DNA from: Cunninghamia lanceolata
Taxonomy: Eukaryota > Streptophyta > Pinopsida > Cupressales > Cupressaceae
Reading direction: 5' to 3'
Assembly: GCA_027924645.1 (NCBI GenBank)
Contig: BSBN01000047.1
Location: forward strand, 9,176,001 to 9,240,000
DNA: 64,000 bases
A program made the translations under genes and the position numbers. This document shows, piece by piece, positions 37,237-49,461 of the stretch (position 1 is its first letter; each line of letters starts with the position of its first letter). The notes beneath the pieces were generated by a model. That model made no database searches and was not told where the DNA came from. It worked only from the letters and a program-made list of their open reading frames with translations.

Positions 37237-38480
37237 ATGAGCCAGAGAGTAACAAGGAGCCAGAGCTGTGGACCTATAACAAGAGCTCAGTCTATTGTTA
37301 ATCTAGGTATTCTTTTACCACCATTAGTGGCTACTCCAAGAAGAAGAGTGAATCGGGTTTCAGCAACACAAAGAATAAATATGGGTGCACCTATAACTCC
37401 AAGGAACTATGCCAATTAGAATACTGGTAGTCCCCTCATCCTCCCAGTACCACTAGCAACTTGGGATGCTATTTTAGCCAATGCTTTGAAGGCTCTACCT
37501 AAATTTAGTGGAGAAGATTTCAACACACCTAAGGAACATCTATAGGATGTATCTGATGTGTGTGCAGTTCATGTTATCACCCAACAGAATGTGGCCATAA
37601 GACTGCTAGCAGCTTCTTTCAAAGGGAACGCTCTAGACTGGTATAGATCTCTCACTCCAAACAGAATATCTACATGGGATCAGCTTGGTGATGCTTTCTT
37701 TGCAAGATTTAAACAGAAAGGTGATATATCCTCCTTGCTGCAACAATTGATCACTATCAAAAGGGCACCACAGGAGACCATGACTAATTTCACTCAAGAT
37801 TTCAAAAGACCTGGGATAGAATTCTTGCTATAGGAAGACCATTATTAGGTATGGCTATTGTGTTTTACCTCAAATCTTTAAACTCAGATATATTAGTAAT
37901 GATTCAGTCTCTTGAAGGTTAGACACTACTAGAAGCATATGAGTTGGTAGTCAAGGCTGAAAATAACTTAATAGATGCTGGAAAATTAACCCCAAGGCCT
38001 CCTATGCCCATGTTCCTAGAAATCACCCTACCTTTGCCACAAGAATCTCCTAATCTTCTAGTCCCACCTGTGTCTATATATTCATTTCCAGTTCCGCAAC
38101 AGCCTGTTAAGGCAACCACCTCTGCTCAACCATCTGAAATGGATGATGTCAAGAACATTCTAAGGACCTTCTCAAATGAAATAATTAATCTAAAGAGACA
38201 ACAAAATCCCTATCCAAATCCCCCTTATCAAGGTTATCAAGGAAATAGACCTCCCTTTCAGCCAAATCAATATCAAGGCCCTTAAAGGCAAGCTAATCCT
38301 CAGCCTTCAAACCAGCTAGTTTCTGTCCCTACACCTCTACAAACTATTCCTCATAATCCCAATAGAGAAATAGTTCTAGTACAAATTAACTTAGCAAATG
38401 GCACAAATGCTTGGTGCTTTCCCTGCAACAATGCCCATATGCCCAAAGACTGTCCCAGAGGTAATTTGCAGTAAAAGATA
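37237..38480 (+). pseudogene. gag: E4 gag
   Basis: The start is taken at ATG 37237 (MSQRVTRSQSCGPITRAQS), 26 bases after the PBS. The Gag core is at 37470-37830 (LDWYRSLTPNRISTWDQLGDAFFARF), then a frame change near 37830 and the second half at 37944-38285. A Pro/Gln/Asn/Tyr-rich stretch precedes a canonical CCHC zinc knuckle at about 38410-38455 (W-C-F-P-C-N-N-A-H-M-P-K-D-C). Stops at 37417, 37543 and 38284 are TAG or TAA in Gln contexts. It forms the particle and binds the RNA genome in the family. Confidence 0.85.
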
Positions 38481-39401
38481 GAAAAATAGAGAGGGTTAGA
38501 AGGACAATTTTCAACTTCTAACACTCTACCATATCAGTCTCCTAGTGTTCAAAATGTAGTCATGGTGGCCTAGATGTAAGGTATGTCCATACAACAAGAA
38601 GAGGAAATAGCCCCTAAACATGCTTTATTTTCATGGATTGAAGAAGAAGATTCAATGTTTTTGAATGAGGCATCTACTTCAAAGAAACCATTGGTACAAT
38701 TAGACTACTATACTAGATCAAAGAGGAGGATGATGGAATAGCCTAAAGTCACTAATAATGAGGTCATGGGAGCTCCTCCATTTCAAAATAATCACAAGAT
38801 AGTCTCTAGGCAAGACATACCTCAGCCTGTGCAGAATCAAGTAACCTCGGGACAGGTTCTAGAAAAGACAAGATACCCTTATTATTTAAAGACCCAAGCA
38901 TTAGGGCCTATGAATGTGGTGGACCAACTGAAAAGAACTCTAGCACATGTATCAATCTGGGGATATGTTAGCTATTCCTAAGCAGAAGACACTGTTACAA
39001 GAAGCTTTGCAAGGTCAAGAGGCCCCTAAACACACTAGTACTAAGGGAGGAGCTATGGCTAAAGGGAAACTTCAGCCCAAAGATATTATACCTCTATAGA
39101 CAATAGCTTTGCTGAACAATACACCTGAGGTAGGTAAATCTAAACCAGATCCCTTTTATTTGACTCTAATAGTTGGGAAAAAACTGTTGCATAATGCAAT
39201 GATAGACTCTGGGGCTAGTACTACAGTAATGCCAAAGTAGATAGCAGATGCTTTAAAGATAAAATATGAACCACTTACAAGAGGGGTCATGTAGTTGGAT
39301 GGGAAATTTGTCCAAACATTAGGGAAAATCAAACAACTTCCATTGCAACAATATATTTGCCCCAATATAATTGTCAACCAAGATGTATTAGTCATAGATA
39401 T
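38481..39401 (+). pseudogene. E4 linker and protease (split by E7)
   Basis: An acidic linker (WIEEEDSMFLNE near 38640) is followed by the conserved pre-protease motif (NVVDQLKRTLAHVSIWG, near 38915-38965). The protease active site MIDSGASTTVMP is at about 39200-39235, with TAG at 39238 for an expected Gln. The frame stops at the GATAT target site (39397-39401) and resumes at 45593 with PPVFGLCLSRDFTAKIGG, matching the intact order in E2. Asp-Ser-Gly is intact. Confidence 0.85.
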
Positions 39402-41079
39402 TGATGCAGAGCATCATGGTCAGCAATTTCATGGTTCAAAACTTCAATGGAACCATTCTCTCAAAGTTCACAGTTTTCCTTCTTGACAGAGATTAACCTT
39501 CACATAAAGGTAGGATTCTTATTCATAACTACACTTGTTCATAAACCAAAGTAAGGCACTTTAGGACTCCTCTCACCAACCAAGACTTCCACCAAGACTC
39601 CAATCCAAACTCTATCCAACCACTATGTAGGACAGCAATCTTCCACACTGTTTCTAAAAGACAACCACAACATCCACCTTGGGATGGTCTCTATCAACAC
39701 AAGTTCAACTACACTATAACTTACAACTCACTAACCTACCAAACTCTTAATGCCTTCAATGACAAAACAAACAAACATGATGAACAAAACAATTACCTTC
39801 TTGACAGACTACTGTCCTCCTCTCATCCTCTAATACATGATTCTGCAAGGTTTCTTACATGCCCACACTCATCATTCCCAATCTACTATCCCTACAACCT
39901 TTACAAGGCTATGGACAACCTATTTCATATCCCCTTCCATTGATTTGTGAGGCCTTATATCAATAAGATGATGGTAAAAGTGAGAAATTCCACTAAAACC
40001 AAAGCTAGGGTTTCATCAAACCCAAATCCCAAATAAATCCTTATTACTTCCTCCTAAATGAGTTTCATAGCCTCAAATCAACTTCACAAGATAGCTAACA
40101 TCTTAACCTTACTAATCAACTCATGCAATGAAGTTAACAATCCCGTACCTTTACATAGTACGGACTGTCATAATGAAAAATCAGAAAATAGACACTAAAA
40201 AAATAGTCTGAGAGAAAGTGTGGATATCTCTCCAAATCCCTACTGTCAAAACCTCAAATCACCTGCACAAGATAGTTAACATTCCCTACTACCCGACCAT
40301 CATCAGGAACCTCCATTTCCAGGCCATACAAGTACAGAATTTTGCATAAGACAGCGAGTTTTCTTGACTGTAATCAGCAAATTTAATACAATTTGAAGTC
40401 TAACAGTGATTTCTCCCTCCAAGGGCATTGTCAAGACTTCCAATAAGATCCCTTACAAAGCTAACTCACTATTCTATTCATCCATTTCAAAAAGATGCTA
40501 TGACTATTCCGTACAAAATCAAGTACAGCTGTAAAAAGCAGAAAAAGAACTCAGAAAAATAGAAAAACAACTGTTCTTTTCTATTTCTTTCCTCTCCACT
40601 GAATAGTCTGCATACAATACATCATATTTGTTTTGAAATAGCCTTCTACCAAGCTTGGAGTCATTTGGGATTCCAAAAATCTCCTCAACCATTGAATTTT
40701 AATTGCTTTTGTAACTGCTGTTTTAAAACTGTTTTTAGAAACTTGTCATAGAAACTGTCTTTCCTCCACTGACTGTTTTGGTTTAACATGCTTTTTGACA
40801 CAAGGTTTAACCTATGCCAAGGTGTTTAACATCTTTCCAAACTTGACATGCCTCTATAGGCTTTACAAACATGAATATTTAATATGAACTTTCCTATATG
40901 CCTCATGAAGGCTTTACATAAAACTAATCATGACTATCCTAACTAGGACTTGCAACATAACAAAAGATTATTTTCGTCATTTGGACATAGTCCATTACAA
41001 CATGGATTTCAAGCCTCATTACAACCACTTAATATAAATAAACATAAATAAACCTTGATGTGAAGGTGCTCCTGCACCA
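39402..41079 (-). repeat. E7 LTR 1
   Basis: 1678 bp, plus-strand ends TGATGCAGAGC and CTCCTGCACCA. It adjoins the left GATAT. Read on the minus strand it begins TGGTGCAGGAGCACC. Non-coding. Confidence 0.95.
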
Positions 41080-41655
41080 TACAACCAACCAACAAGATTT
41101 CCAAGTCCCTTGGAAATGCACCTGCAACAAAACTCTTTCTTACATCTCTGTCTGTCTCTTCATCTTCTCAGCTTTAGTCTTCAGACTAATAGGGAAGGTG
41201 ACCAACCAACCAACAGAATAAACTACCATCTTCACAAAGCATCCTTAGGCTCCTTCTACTCCCATCAGTGGAGTATTCTTCAGGTTGCAACAGCAAGTGC
41301 TTCTTCAGGTATCCACCTCTCTCACTGCTTTACAACACCAACTCACCAAACCATCTCACCCAACAGTAGATCCTGGTGATGCACCTACCACTCTCTCCTC
41401 AGTGGTTTCTCTCTGCATCCTTCTCCAGCCAAATCTCTATTGGAGAATGGTCATGACAGACCTTCTCTTGTCTGCCCATACACAACCTCAGAAAACATCC
41501 TCCTGCAGCTAGATGGATAAGCACCTACAACCAAACAACTCAACAAAAAAAACAATAGCAGGCACCAACACAATCTTTAGTTTTACCTGCCTTCTCAGTG
41601 ATAGGAACAAATACAACATCTCCTGCCAGAGCTTTTGCTAGCTCTGATACCAAAA
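41080..41655 (-). other. E7 internal region 1 with PBS
   Basis: 576 bp without a recognisable protein. The frames of 75-89 codons lie on the plus strand, opposite to transcription. The primer site TGGTATCAGAGC (minus strand) is at 41641-41652, three bases from LTR 2, and is complementary to initiator tRNA-Met. Confidence 0.9.
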
Positions 41656-43333
41656 TGATGCAGAGCATCATGGTCAGCAATTTCATGGTTCAAAACTTCA
41701 ATGGAACCATTCTCTCAAAGTTCACAGTTTTCCTTCTTGACAGAGATTAACCTTCACATAAAGGCAGGATTCTTATTCATAACTACACTTGTTCATAAAC
41801 CAAAGTAAAGGACTTTAGGACTCCTCTCACCAACCAAGACTTCCACCAAGACTCCAATCCAAACTCTATCCAACCACTATGCAGGACAGCAATCTTCCAC
41901 ACTGTTTATAAAAGACAACCACAACACACACCTTGGGATGGTCTCTATCAACAGAAGTTCAACTACACTATAACTTACAACTCACTAACCTACCAAACTC
42001 TTAATGCCTTCAATGACAAAACAAACAAACATGATGAACAAAACAATTACCTTCTTGACAGACTACTGTCCTCCTCTCATCCTCTAATACATGATTCTAC
42101 AGGGTTTCTTACATGCCCACACTCATCATTCTCAATCTACTACCCCTACAACCTTTACAAGGATATGGACAACCTATTTCACATCCCCTTCCATTGATTT
42201 GTGAGGCCTTATATCAATAAGATGATGGTAAAAGTGAGAAATTCCACTAAAACCTAAGCTAGGGTTTCATCAAACCCAAATCCCAAATAAATCCTTATTA
42301 CTTCCTCCTAAATGAGTTTCATAGCCTTAAATCAACTTCACAAGATAGATAACATCTTAACCTTACTAATCAACTCATGCAATGAAGTTAACAATCCCAT
42401 ACCTTTACATAGTACGGACTGTCATAATGAAAAATCAGAAAATAGACACTAAAAAAATAGTCTGAGAGAAAGTGTAGATATCTCTCCAAATCCCTACTGT
42501 CAAAACATCAAATCACATGCACAAGATAGTTAACATTCCCTACTACCTGACCATCATCAGCAACCTCCATTTCTAGGCCGTACAAGTACGTAATTTTGCA
42601 TAAGACAGCGAGTTTTCTTGACTGTAATCAGTAGATTTAATACAATTTGAAGTCTAACAGTGATTTCTCCCACCAAGACCATTGTCAAGACTTCCAATAA
42701 GATCCCTTACAAAGCTAACTCACTACTCTATTCATCCATTTCAAAAGGATGCTATGACTATTCTGTACAAAATCAAGTACGGCTGTAAAAAGCAGAAAAA
42801 GAACTCAAAAAAATAGAAAAATAATTGTTCTTTTCTATTTCTTTCCTCTCCATCGAATAGTCTGCATACAATACATCATATTTGGCTTGAAATAGCCTTC
42901 TACCAAGCTTGGAGTCATTTGGGATTCTAAAAATCTCCTCAACCATTGAATTTTAATTGCTTTTGTAACTGCTGTTTTAAAACTGTTTTTAGAAACTTGT
43001 CATAGAAACTGTCTTTCCTCCACCGACTGTTTTGGTTTAACATGCTTTTTGACACAAGGTTTAACCTATGCCAAGGTGTTTAACATCTTTCCAAACTTGA
43101 CATGCCTCTATAGGCTTTACAAACATGAAGATTTAATATGAACTTTCCTATATGCCTCATGAAGGCTTTACATAAAACTAATCATGACTGTCCTAACTAG
43201 GACATGCAACATAACAAAAGATTATTTTCATCATTTGGACATAGTCCATTACAACATGGCTTTCAAGCCTCATTACAACCACTTAATATAAATAAACATA
43301 AATAAACCTTGATGTGAAGGTGCTTCTGCACCA
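41656..43333 (-). repeat. E7 LTR 2 (central)
   Basis: 1678 bp with the same ends as LTR 1, except CTTCTGCACCA at the right. It serves as 3' LTR for one unit and 5' LTR for the other. Confidence 0.95.
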
Positions 43334-43909
43334 TACAACCAACCAACAAGATTTCCAAGTCCCTTGGAAATGTACCTGCAACAAAACTCTTTCCTGCATC
43401 TCTGTCTGTCTCTTCATCTTCTCAGCTTCAGTCTTCAGACTAATAGGGAAGGTGACCAACCAACTAACAGAATAAACTACCATCTTCACAGAGCATCCTC
43501 AGGCTCCTTCTACTCCCATCAGTGGAGTATTCTTCAGGCTACAACATCAAGTGCTTCTTCAGGTATCCACCTCTCTCACTACTTTACAACACCAACTCAC
43601 CAAACCATCTCACCCAACAGTAGATCCTGGTGATGCACCTACCACTCTCTCCTCAGTGGTTTCTCTCTGCATCCTTCTCCAGCCAAATCTCTATTGGAGA
43701 ATGGTCATGACAGACCTTCTCTTGTCTTCCCATACACAACCTCAGAAAACATCCTCCTGCAGCTAGATGGATAAGCACCTGCAACCAAACAACTCAACAA
43801 AAAAAACAATAACGGTCACCAACACAATCTTCAGTTTTACCTGCCTTCTCAGTGACAGGAACAAATACAACATCTCCTGCTAGAGCTTTTGCTAGCTCTG
43901 ATACCAAAA
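43334..43909 (-). other. E7 internal region 2 with PBS
   Basis: 576 bp, near-identical to internal region 1. The PBS TGGTATCAGAGC (minus) is at 43895-43906. No gene. Confidence 0.9.
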
Positions 43910-45587
43910 TGATGTAGAGCATCATGGTCAGCAATTTCATGGTTCAAAACTTCAATGGAACCATTCTCTCAAAGTTCACAGTTTTCCTTCTTGACAGAGA
44001 TTAACCTTCACATAAAGGCAGGATTCTTATTCATAACTACACTTGTTCATAAACCAAAGTAAGGGACTTTAGGACTCCTCTCACCAACCAAGACTTCCAC
44101 CAAGACTCCAATCCAAACTCTATCCAACCACTATGCAGGACAACAATCTTCCACACTGTTTATAAAAGACAACCACAACATCCACCTTGGGATGGTCTCT
44201 ATCAACACAAGTTCAACTACACTATAACTTACAACTCACTAACCTACCAAACTCTTAATGCCTTCAATGACAAAACAAACAAACATGATGAACAAAACAA
44301 TTACCTTCTTGACAGACTACTGTCCTCCTCTCATCCTCTAATACATGATTCTACAGGGTTTCTTTCATGCCCACACTCATCATTCCCAATCTATTGCCCC
44401 TACAACCTTTACAAGGATATGGACAACCTATTTCACATCCCCTTCCATTGATTTGTGAGGCCTTATATCAATAAGATGATGGTAAAAGTGAGAAATTCCA
44501 CTAAAACCAAAGCTAGGGTTTCATCAAACCCAAATCCCAAATAAATCCTTATTACTTCCTCCTAAATGAGTTTCAGAGCCTCAAATCAACTTCACAAGAC
44601 AGCTAACATCTTAATCTTACTAATCAACTCATGCAATGAAGTTAACAATCTTGTACCTTTACATAGTACGGATTGTCATAATGAAAAATCAGAAAATAGA
44701 CACTAAAAAAATAGTCTAAGAGAAAGTGTGGATATCTCTCCAAATCCCTACTGTCAAAACCTCAAATCACCTGCACAAGATAGTTAACATTCCCTACTAC
44801 CCAACCATCATCAGCAATCTCCATTTCCAGGCCGTACAAGTACGGAATTTTGCATAAGACAGCGAGTTTTCTTGACTGTAATCAGCAGATTTAATACAAT
44901 TTGAAGTCTAACAGTGATTTCTCCCTCCAAGGCCATTGTTAAGACTTCTAATAAGATCCCTTACAAAGCTAACTCACTACTCTATTCATCCATTTCAGAA
45001 AGATGCTATGACTATTCCATACAAAATCAAGTACGGCTGTAAAAAGCAGAAAAAGAACTCAGAAAAATAGAAAAATAACTGTTCTTTCCTATTTCTTTCC
45101 TCTCCACCAAATAGTCTGCATACAATACATCATATTTGGCTTGAAATAGCCTTCTACCAAGCTTGGAGTCATTTGGGATTCCAAAAATCTCCTCAACCAT
45201 CGAATTTTAATTGCTTTTGTAACTGCTGTTTTAAAACTGTTTTTAGAAACTTGTCATAGAAACTGTCTTTCCTCCACCAACTGTTTTGGTTTAACATGCT
45301 TTTTGACACAAGGTTTAACCTATGCCAAGGTGTTTAACATCTTTCCAAACTTGACATGCCTCTATAGGCTTTATAAACATGAAGATTTAATATGAACTTT
45401 CCTATATGCCTCATGAAGGCTTTACATAAAACTAATCATGACTGTCCTAACTAGGACTTGCAACATAACAAAAGATTATTTTCGTCATTTGGACATAGTC
45501 CATTACAACATGGCTTTCAAGCCTCATTACAACCACTTAATATAAATAAACATAAATAAACCTTGATGTGAAGGTGCTCCTGCACCA
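43910..45587 (-). repeat. E7 LTR 3
   Basis: 1678 bp, starting TGATGTAGAGC (one substitution) and ending CTGCACCA next to the right GATAT copy. Confidence 0.95.
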
Positions 45588-45592
45588 GATAT

Positions 45593-46600
45593 TCCCCCTG
45601 TTTTTGGTTTATGCTTGTCTAGAGATTTCACAGCCAAAATAGGAGGTTACATGTCACTAGATTGGTCACATCTCATCCTGAGAACCAAATATGGGACAAA
45701 GATGAAAATATTGTCTAAGACATTATCCAAAGACCATATCACAAATGAACCAACCCCAAAATTAGAAGCATCACATGCTATGCTGAATAAGGAAGAGAGA
45801 GTCTTTGTTGAAGAGTTGGGTGACTGGACTGAACATGACCAACAGGAAGAAGAGAATAATCAGTTATTGACTATGATGCATAGTGATCCCTATGGAAATT
45901 ATGACTCTACTGGTCTAGGCACTTATGTCATATTTGAAGAACACCAAGAAATCCCTAATGTTTTAAAAAATGAAGTATCACAAAGTCAGGAATCTGAAAT
46001 AAACTCAGAAATTTGGACCCTCAATTTTGATGGGGCTAGGAGTAAAAATGGTACTAGAGCAAGAATTTTCCTTACTACCTCTAATGGTGAGAAAATTCTA
46101 AGAGCCATTCACTTTTAGTTTGCCTGTACCAATAATGATGCTGAATATGAATCTTTGGTGCATGGACTCATGTTGGCAAAGAAAAAGGGAATAAAGAATC
46201 TGATAGTAAGAGGAGATTCAGAACTGGTGGTAAAACAAATCAGAGAGAAAGAAATAGCCAAAAATGTAAGAATGAGATCCTATAGACACAAAATTTGGGA
46301 CCTGATAGATGGTTTTGAGGCTTTTAATATTGAAGTGGTTCCTAGAGCCCAAAACTCTGAAGCAAATAGAATGGCATGATTTGGTTCACAGTTTGACCCA
46401 ACAACTGATCTATTAGTCAACAATGAGTCAGTTAAAGTTATAGTAAGACCAACTATCCTAGATAATGACCAAAATTGGCAAGTCTTTGATAATGATTTCC
46501 ATGTACTATCATTCTTACAACAATCAGGTGAATTCGTTGATCAATTACATCCTAAAATTGAGGAAGCATATGGTGATCAAATTGTCCAGCTAAAATCAAA
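45593..46600 (+). pseudogene. E4 protease end and second RNase H (archaeal-like), upstream of RT
   Basis: Begins with the protease tail (SRDFTAKIGGYMSLDWSHL), then an acidic linker, then the RNase H domain from about 46010. Asp is in LNFDGARS (near 46025), Glu in DAEYESLVHGL (near 46145), Asp in VRGDSELVVKQI (near 46215), and Asn replaces the last Asp in NSEANRMA (near 46365). TAG at 46117 and TGA at 46378 interrupt a frame that stays in register through to RT. Same position as in E1 and E2. Confidence 0.87.
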
Positions 46601-48197
46601 TAAACTCCGTAAAGGGCTAATTACTTTAGAAAACTTGTTTGATTCAAAATATGTAAGCCTAAAGAAGAGGAGGTTTCAGGCAAATAAGGAAGATTATTCT
46701 GAGATCCAAGTTAGTGAAGGAAGAAAGTTGAAAGTTGGCAATTCTACAACCCAAGAAGAAAAGGAAAGGCTGATTGATTTGTGTGAAAAATAGGATAGGG
46801 TGATTGCTTGGACCTATGAGGACCTCCATGGCTATAATAGAGATATCATCCAACACACCATAGAGCTTACTAAAGGATCCAAACCAATCAGACAAAAGCA
46901 AAGGCTAGTAAATCTTAGAATTGAACCTTTAATGGTGGATGAACTGCAAAAGCTCCTAGAATCAAAGATTATTTTTCCAATTAAGCATTCAACCTGGGTA
47001 TCAAATTTAGTGCCTGTAAGAAAGAAGAATGGTGATATAAGACTCTGTGTAGATTTTAGGGATTTGAATAGAGCATCTTTGAAAGATCATTATCCCCTTC
47101 CCTCTATGGAACAGATTTTATAGATTATGGCCGAATCAAAGAGGTTTTCCTTGCTGGATGGTTTCTCAGGATATAATCATATTTGGTAAGCAGATGAAGA
47201 TCAACATAAGACTACATTCACTACAAAATGGGGAACATTTGCTTATGCTAAAATGCCTTTTGGCCTTTCAAATGTTGTAGCTACTTTTTAGCGTGCAATG
47301 GATGTAGCATTTGGGGAACTTATAAATAAAATTATTATGATCTATCTAGATGACCTCACTATTTTTTCTAAGAATGCTATAGATCATTTTGACCATTTAG
47401 AGGCTATTTTTAAGAAATGTCAAGAGTTTGGAATATCTCTGAATCCCAAGAAATGTATCTTTGTAGTACCTTAGGGTAAACTATTAGGGCATATAGTGTC
47501 AAAGGAAGGGGTCTCTATTGATCCAGAAAGGGTCACAGCCATAATGAATCTATCTCTACCATTTAATAAGAAAGCAGTTCAATCCTTTCTAGGGAAAATC
47601 AACTTTGTTAGCTAGTTCATATCTAATTTTGCAGGCCTAATTAGACCAATGACACTGTTGCTTAAAAAGGATCTAGTTTTCAAATGGACTGTAGAAGGAA
47701 GACAGGCTTTTGAGGAAGTCAAGAAAGCTATTTCAATAGCCGTAGTACTTAGAAACCTAGATTTTTCTAAATCTTTCATAATGTGTGTGTATGGGGGAGA
47801 ATTTAGTGTTGCTGCTATTTTAACTCAGAAAGATGATTAGCAAGAAGGAGAACACCCAATAGCCTTTTTCTCCAGAACTCTCAGGGAATATGAGGCTAAA
47901 TATAATTTTATGGAGAAGTAGGCATATGCCATGGTAAAATCCCTTAAAAAATTTAGACATATGGTAACAGTAAACAAAATTCTGATATTAGTAGCTCATC
48001 CTAGTGTAAGAGAATATATTATGGAGGGTGAGATCACTAAGAAAAGAACCAATTGGATCACAAATATTCTAGAATATGATGTAGAAGTAAGACCCACCAA
48101 GTTAGTTAGAGGCAAAGGATTGTGCCAATATATGACTCAAGACATGGAGAGAATAATGACTGAAGAAACAAAAAGTGGAAATGTATTGAAACTCTAA
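46601..48197 (+). pseudogene. pol: E4 reverse transcriptase and classical RNase H
   Basis: A continuous frame with point stops only. RT motifs: WVSNLVPVRKKNGDIRLCVDF, YPLPSMEQIL, FSLLDGFSGYNH, MPFGLSNVVATF, active site YLDD at 47343-47354, then GKLLGHIVSKEGVS. Between 46800 and 48197 there are seven in-frame stops: TAG at 47121, 47289, 47472, 47613, 47838 and 47919, and TAA at 47187. The TAGs fall where Gln or (47613) Trp is expected. The classical RNase H has MCVYGG in place of the family YTDAS and VAHPS at the later Asp, so it lacks catalytic residues independently of decay in E1. Confidence 0.9.
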
Positions 48198-49461
48198 GAG
48201 ATTGACCAAGACTCGGGTCAAAAATAGAATACAATTTATGAAGCATGGGATTTTCTAAAATGACCTCTCCTATGATAAGAGAAGATACTATAGGCAGTAA
48301 GGGGCCCATTTTGTACTAATTGACCATATTTTTTTTAGAAGAAATGTTGATGGTATACTCTTGAGATGTATAGAAAAGGATGAAGCTCAAAGAATATTAC
48401 ATGAATTACACCATGGAGCCTCAGGTGGACACTTTTTAGCAAGGACCACTACAATCAAAGTAACTCAAGCAGGATATTTCTAGCCCACTCTATTTACAGA
48501 TTATTATCAGTTGGTCAAAGAATGCTAGGCTTATCAGTTTTATATAGGCAAAAGGAGAAATGCAGCAATGCCTCTAAGCCCCATAGTTGTGGATGAACCC
48601 TTTTCTCAATGGAGTCTAGATTTTATTGGTATGATCAATCTAGTATCAAGTATGGGACATAAATGGATCCTCATAGCAACTGATTACTTTACCAGGTGGA
48701 GTGAAGTAGTACCACTCAAAGAGGCAACAGAAAAAGTCATATTAGAGTATCTAGAAGGCATAACTACTTAGTTTGGTCCTCCTCATACCATTATATTAGA
48801 TAATGCTAAAGCATTTTTGGGAGCCAAATTATCTGAGTTTGCATTAAGGAATGGGATTTATTTGAAGACTTCTTCAAATTATTACCCTCAAGGTAATGGT
48901 CTGGCAGAGTCCACTAACAAGAACCTTATCAAACTCATCAAAAGGATAGGGACCAATTATCACAGAGAGTGGCATAAACTACTTAATATAGCACTATGGG
49001 ATGGCAGGATCACACCAAAGCAAGTGACTAAAATGTCTCCCTATGAATTAGTTTATGGTAAACCAACAGTAATGCCACTAAGCTTAGAAATCCCTGCTTT
49101 GCAATTGTTAAAACAAATAGAAATTAAAGAGAATGGCCCCATACAAGTTAGACTTGTTGAATTGTTGGAAGTGCAAGAGAAAAGAGAAAAGGCACATGAG
49201 TCATTGATGAAACATTAGAAAATGGTTAAGGATTGTTTTGATAAAAAGAATTCAAATCCCTTTTTTGAGGTTAGCTCTCTAGTATTGAAATGGGATGAAA
49301 GAGCTGCTAAACCAGGTCGACATAGAAAATTTTAATCTTTATGGATGGGTCCCTATAAGATTTGTTCCTGTAAGCAACAAAATTCATTTGAGCTGGAGAC
49401 CATGGATGGAGAATCTAAAGAGATTCCAGTAAATGGGATCTACCTGAAACATTTCAATTAA
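48198..49461 (+). pseudogene. E4 integrase
   Basis: The zinc region around 48390-48540 has HELHHGASGGHF, but the second pair reads C-x-A-Y-x-F, so one Cys is lost. The core has Asp in WSLDFIGM (near 48610), Asp in IILDNAKAF (near 48795) and Glu in GLAEST (near 48905): the full triad. The C-terminal domain runs to NGIYLKHFN and TAA at 49459, with TAA/TAG breaks at 48771, 49216 and 49333. A purine tract AAGGAGGGG (49460-49468) directly follows. Confidence 0.9.

Larger units (their letters stand above)
39402..45587 (-). mobile_element. E7: tandem non-autonomous LTR element (LTR-int-LTR-int-LTR)
   Basis: Three LTRs of exactly 1678 bp alternate with two internal regions of exactly 576 bp. The perfect 5-bp TSD GATAT lies at 39397-39401 and 45588-45592. 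The PBS orientation puts the element on the minus strand. No gag or pol motif exists, so it relied on enzymes supplied in trans. Short internal and long LTR make it a large TRIM/SMART-like type. The tandem form is expected from unequal crossing-over between LTRs of two copies. The LTRs are nearly identical by eye. Confidence 0.95.

Noticed and set aside
41110..43766. Plus-strand frames in the E7 interior as a gene
   Set aside because: They run opposite to the element's PBS-defined strand, are short, and the same segment is open in two frames; no domain seen.
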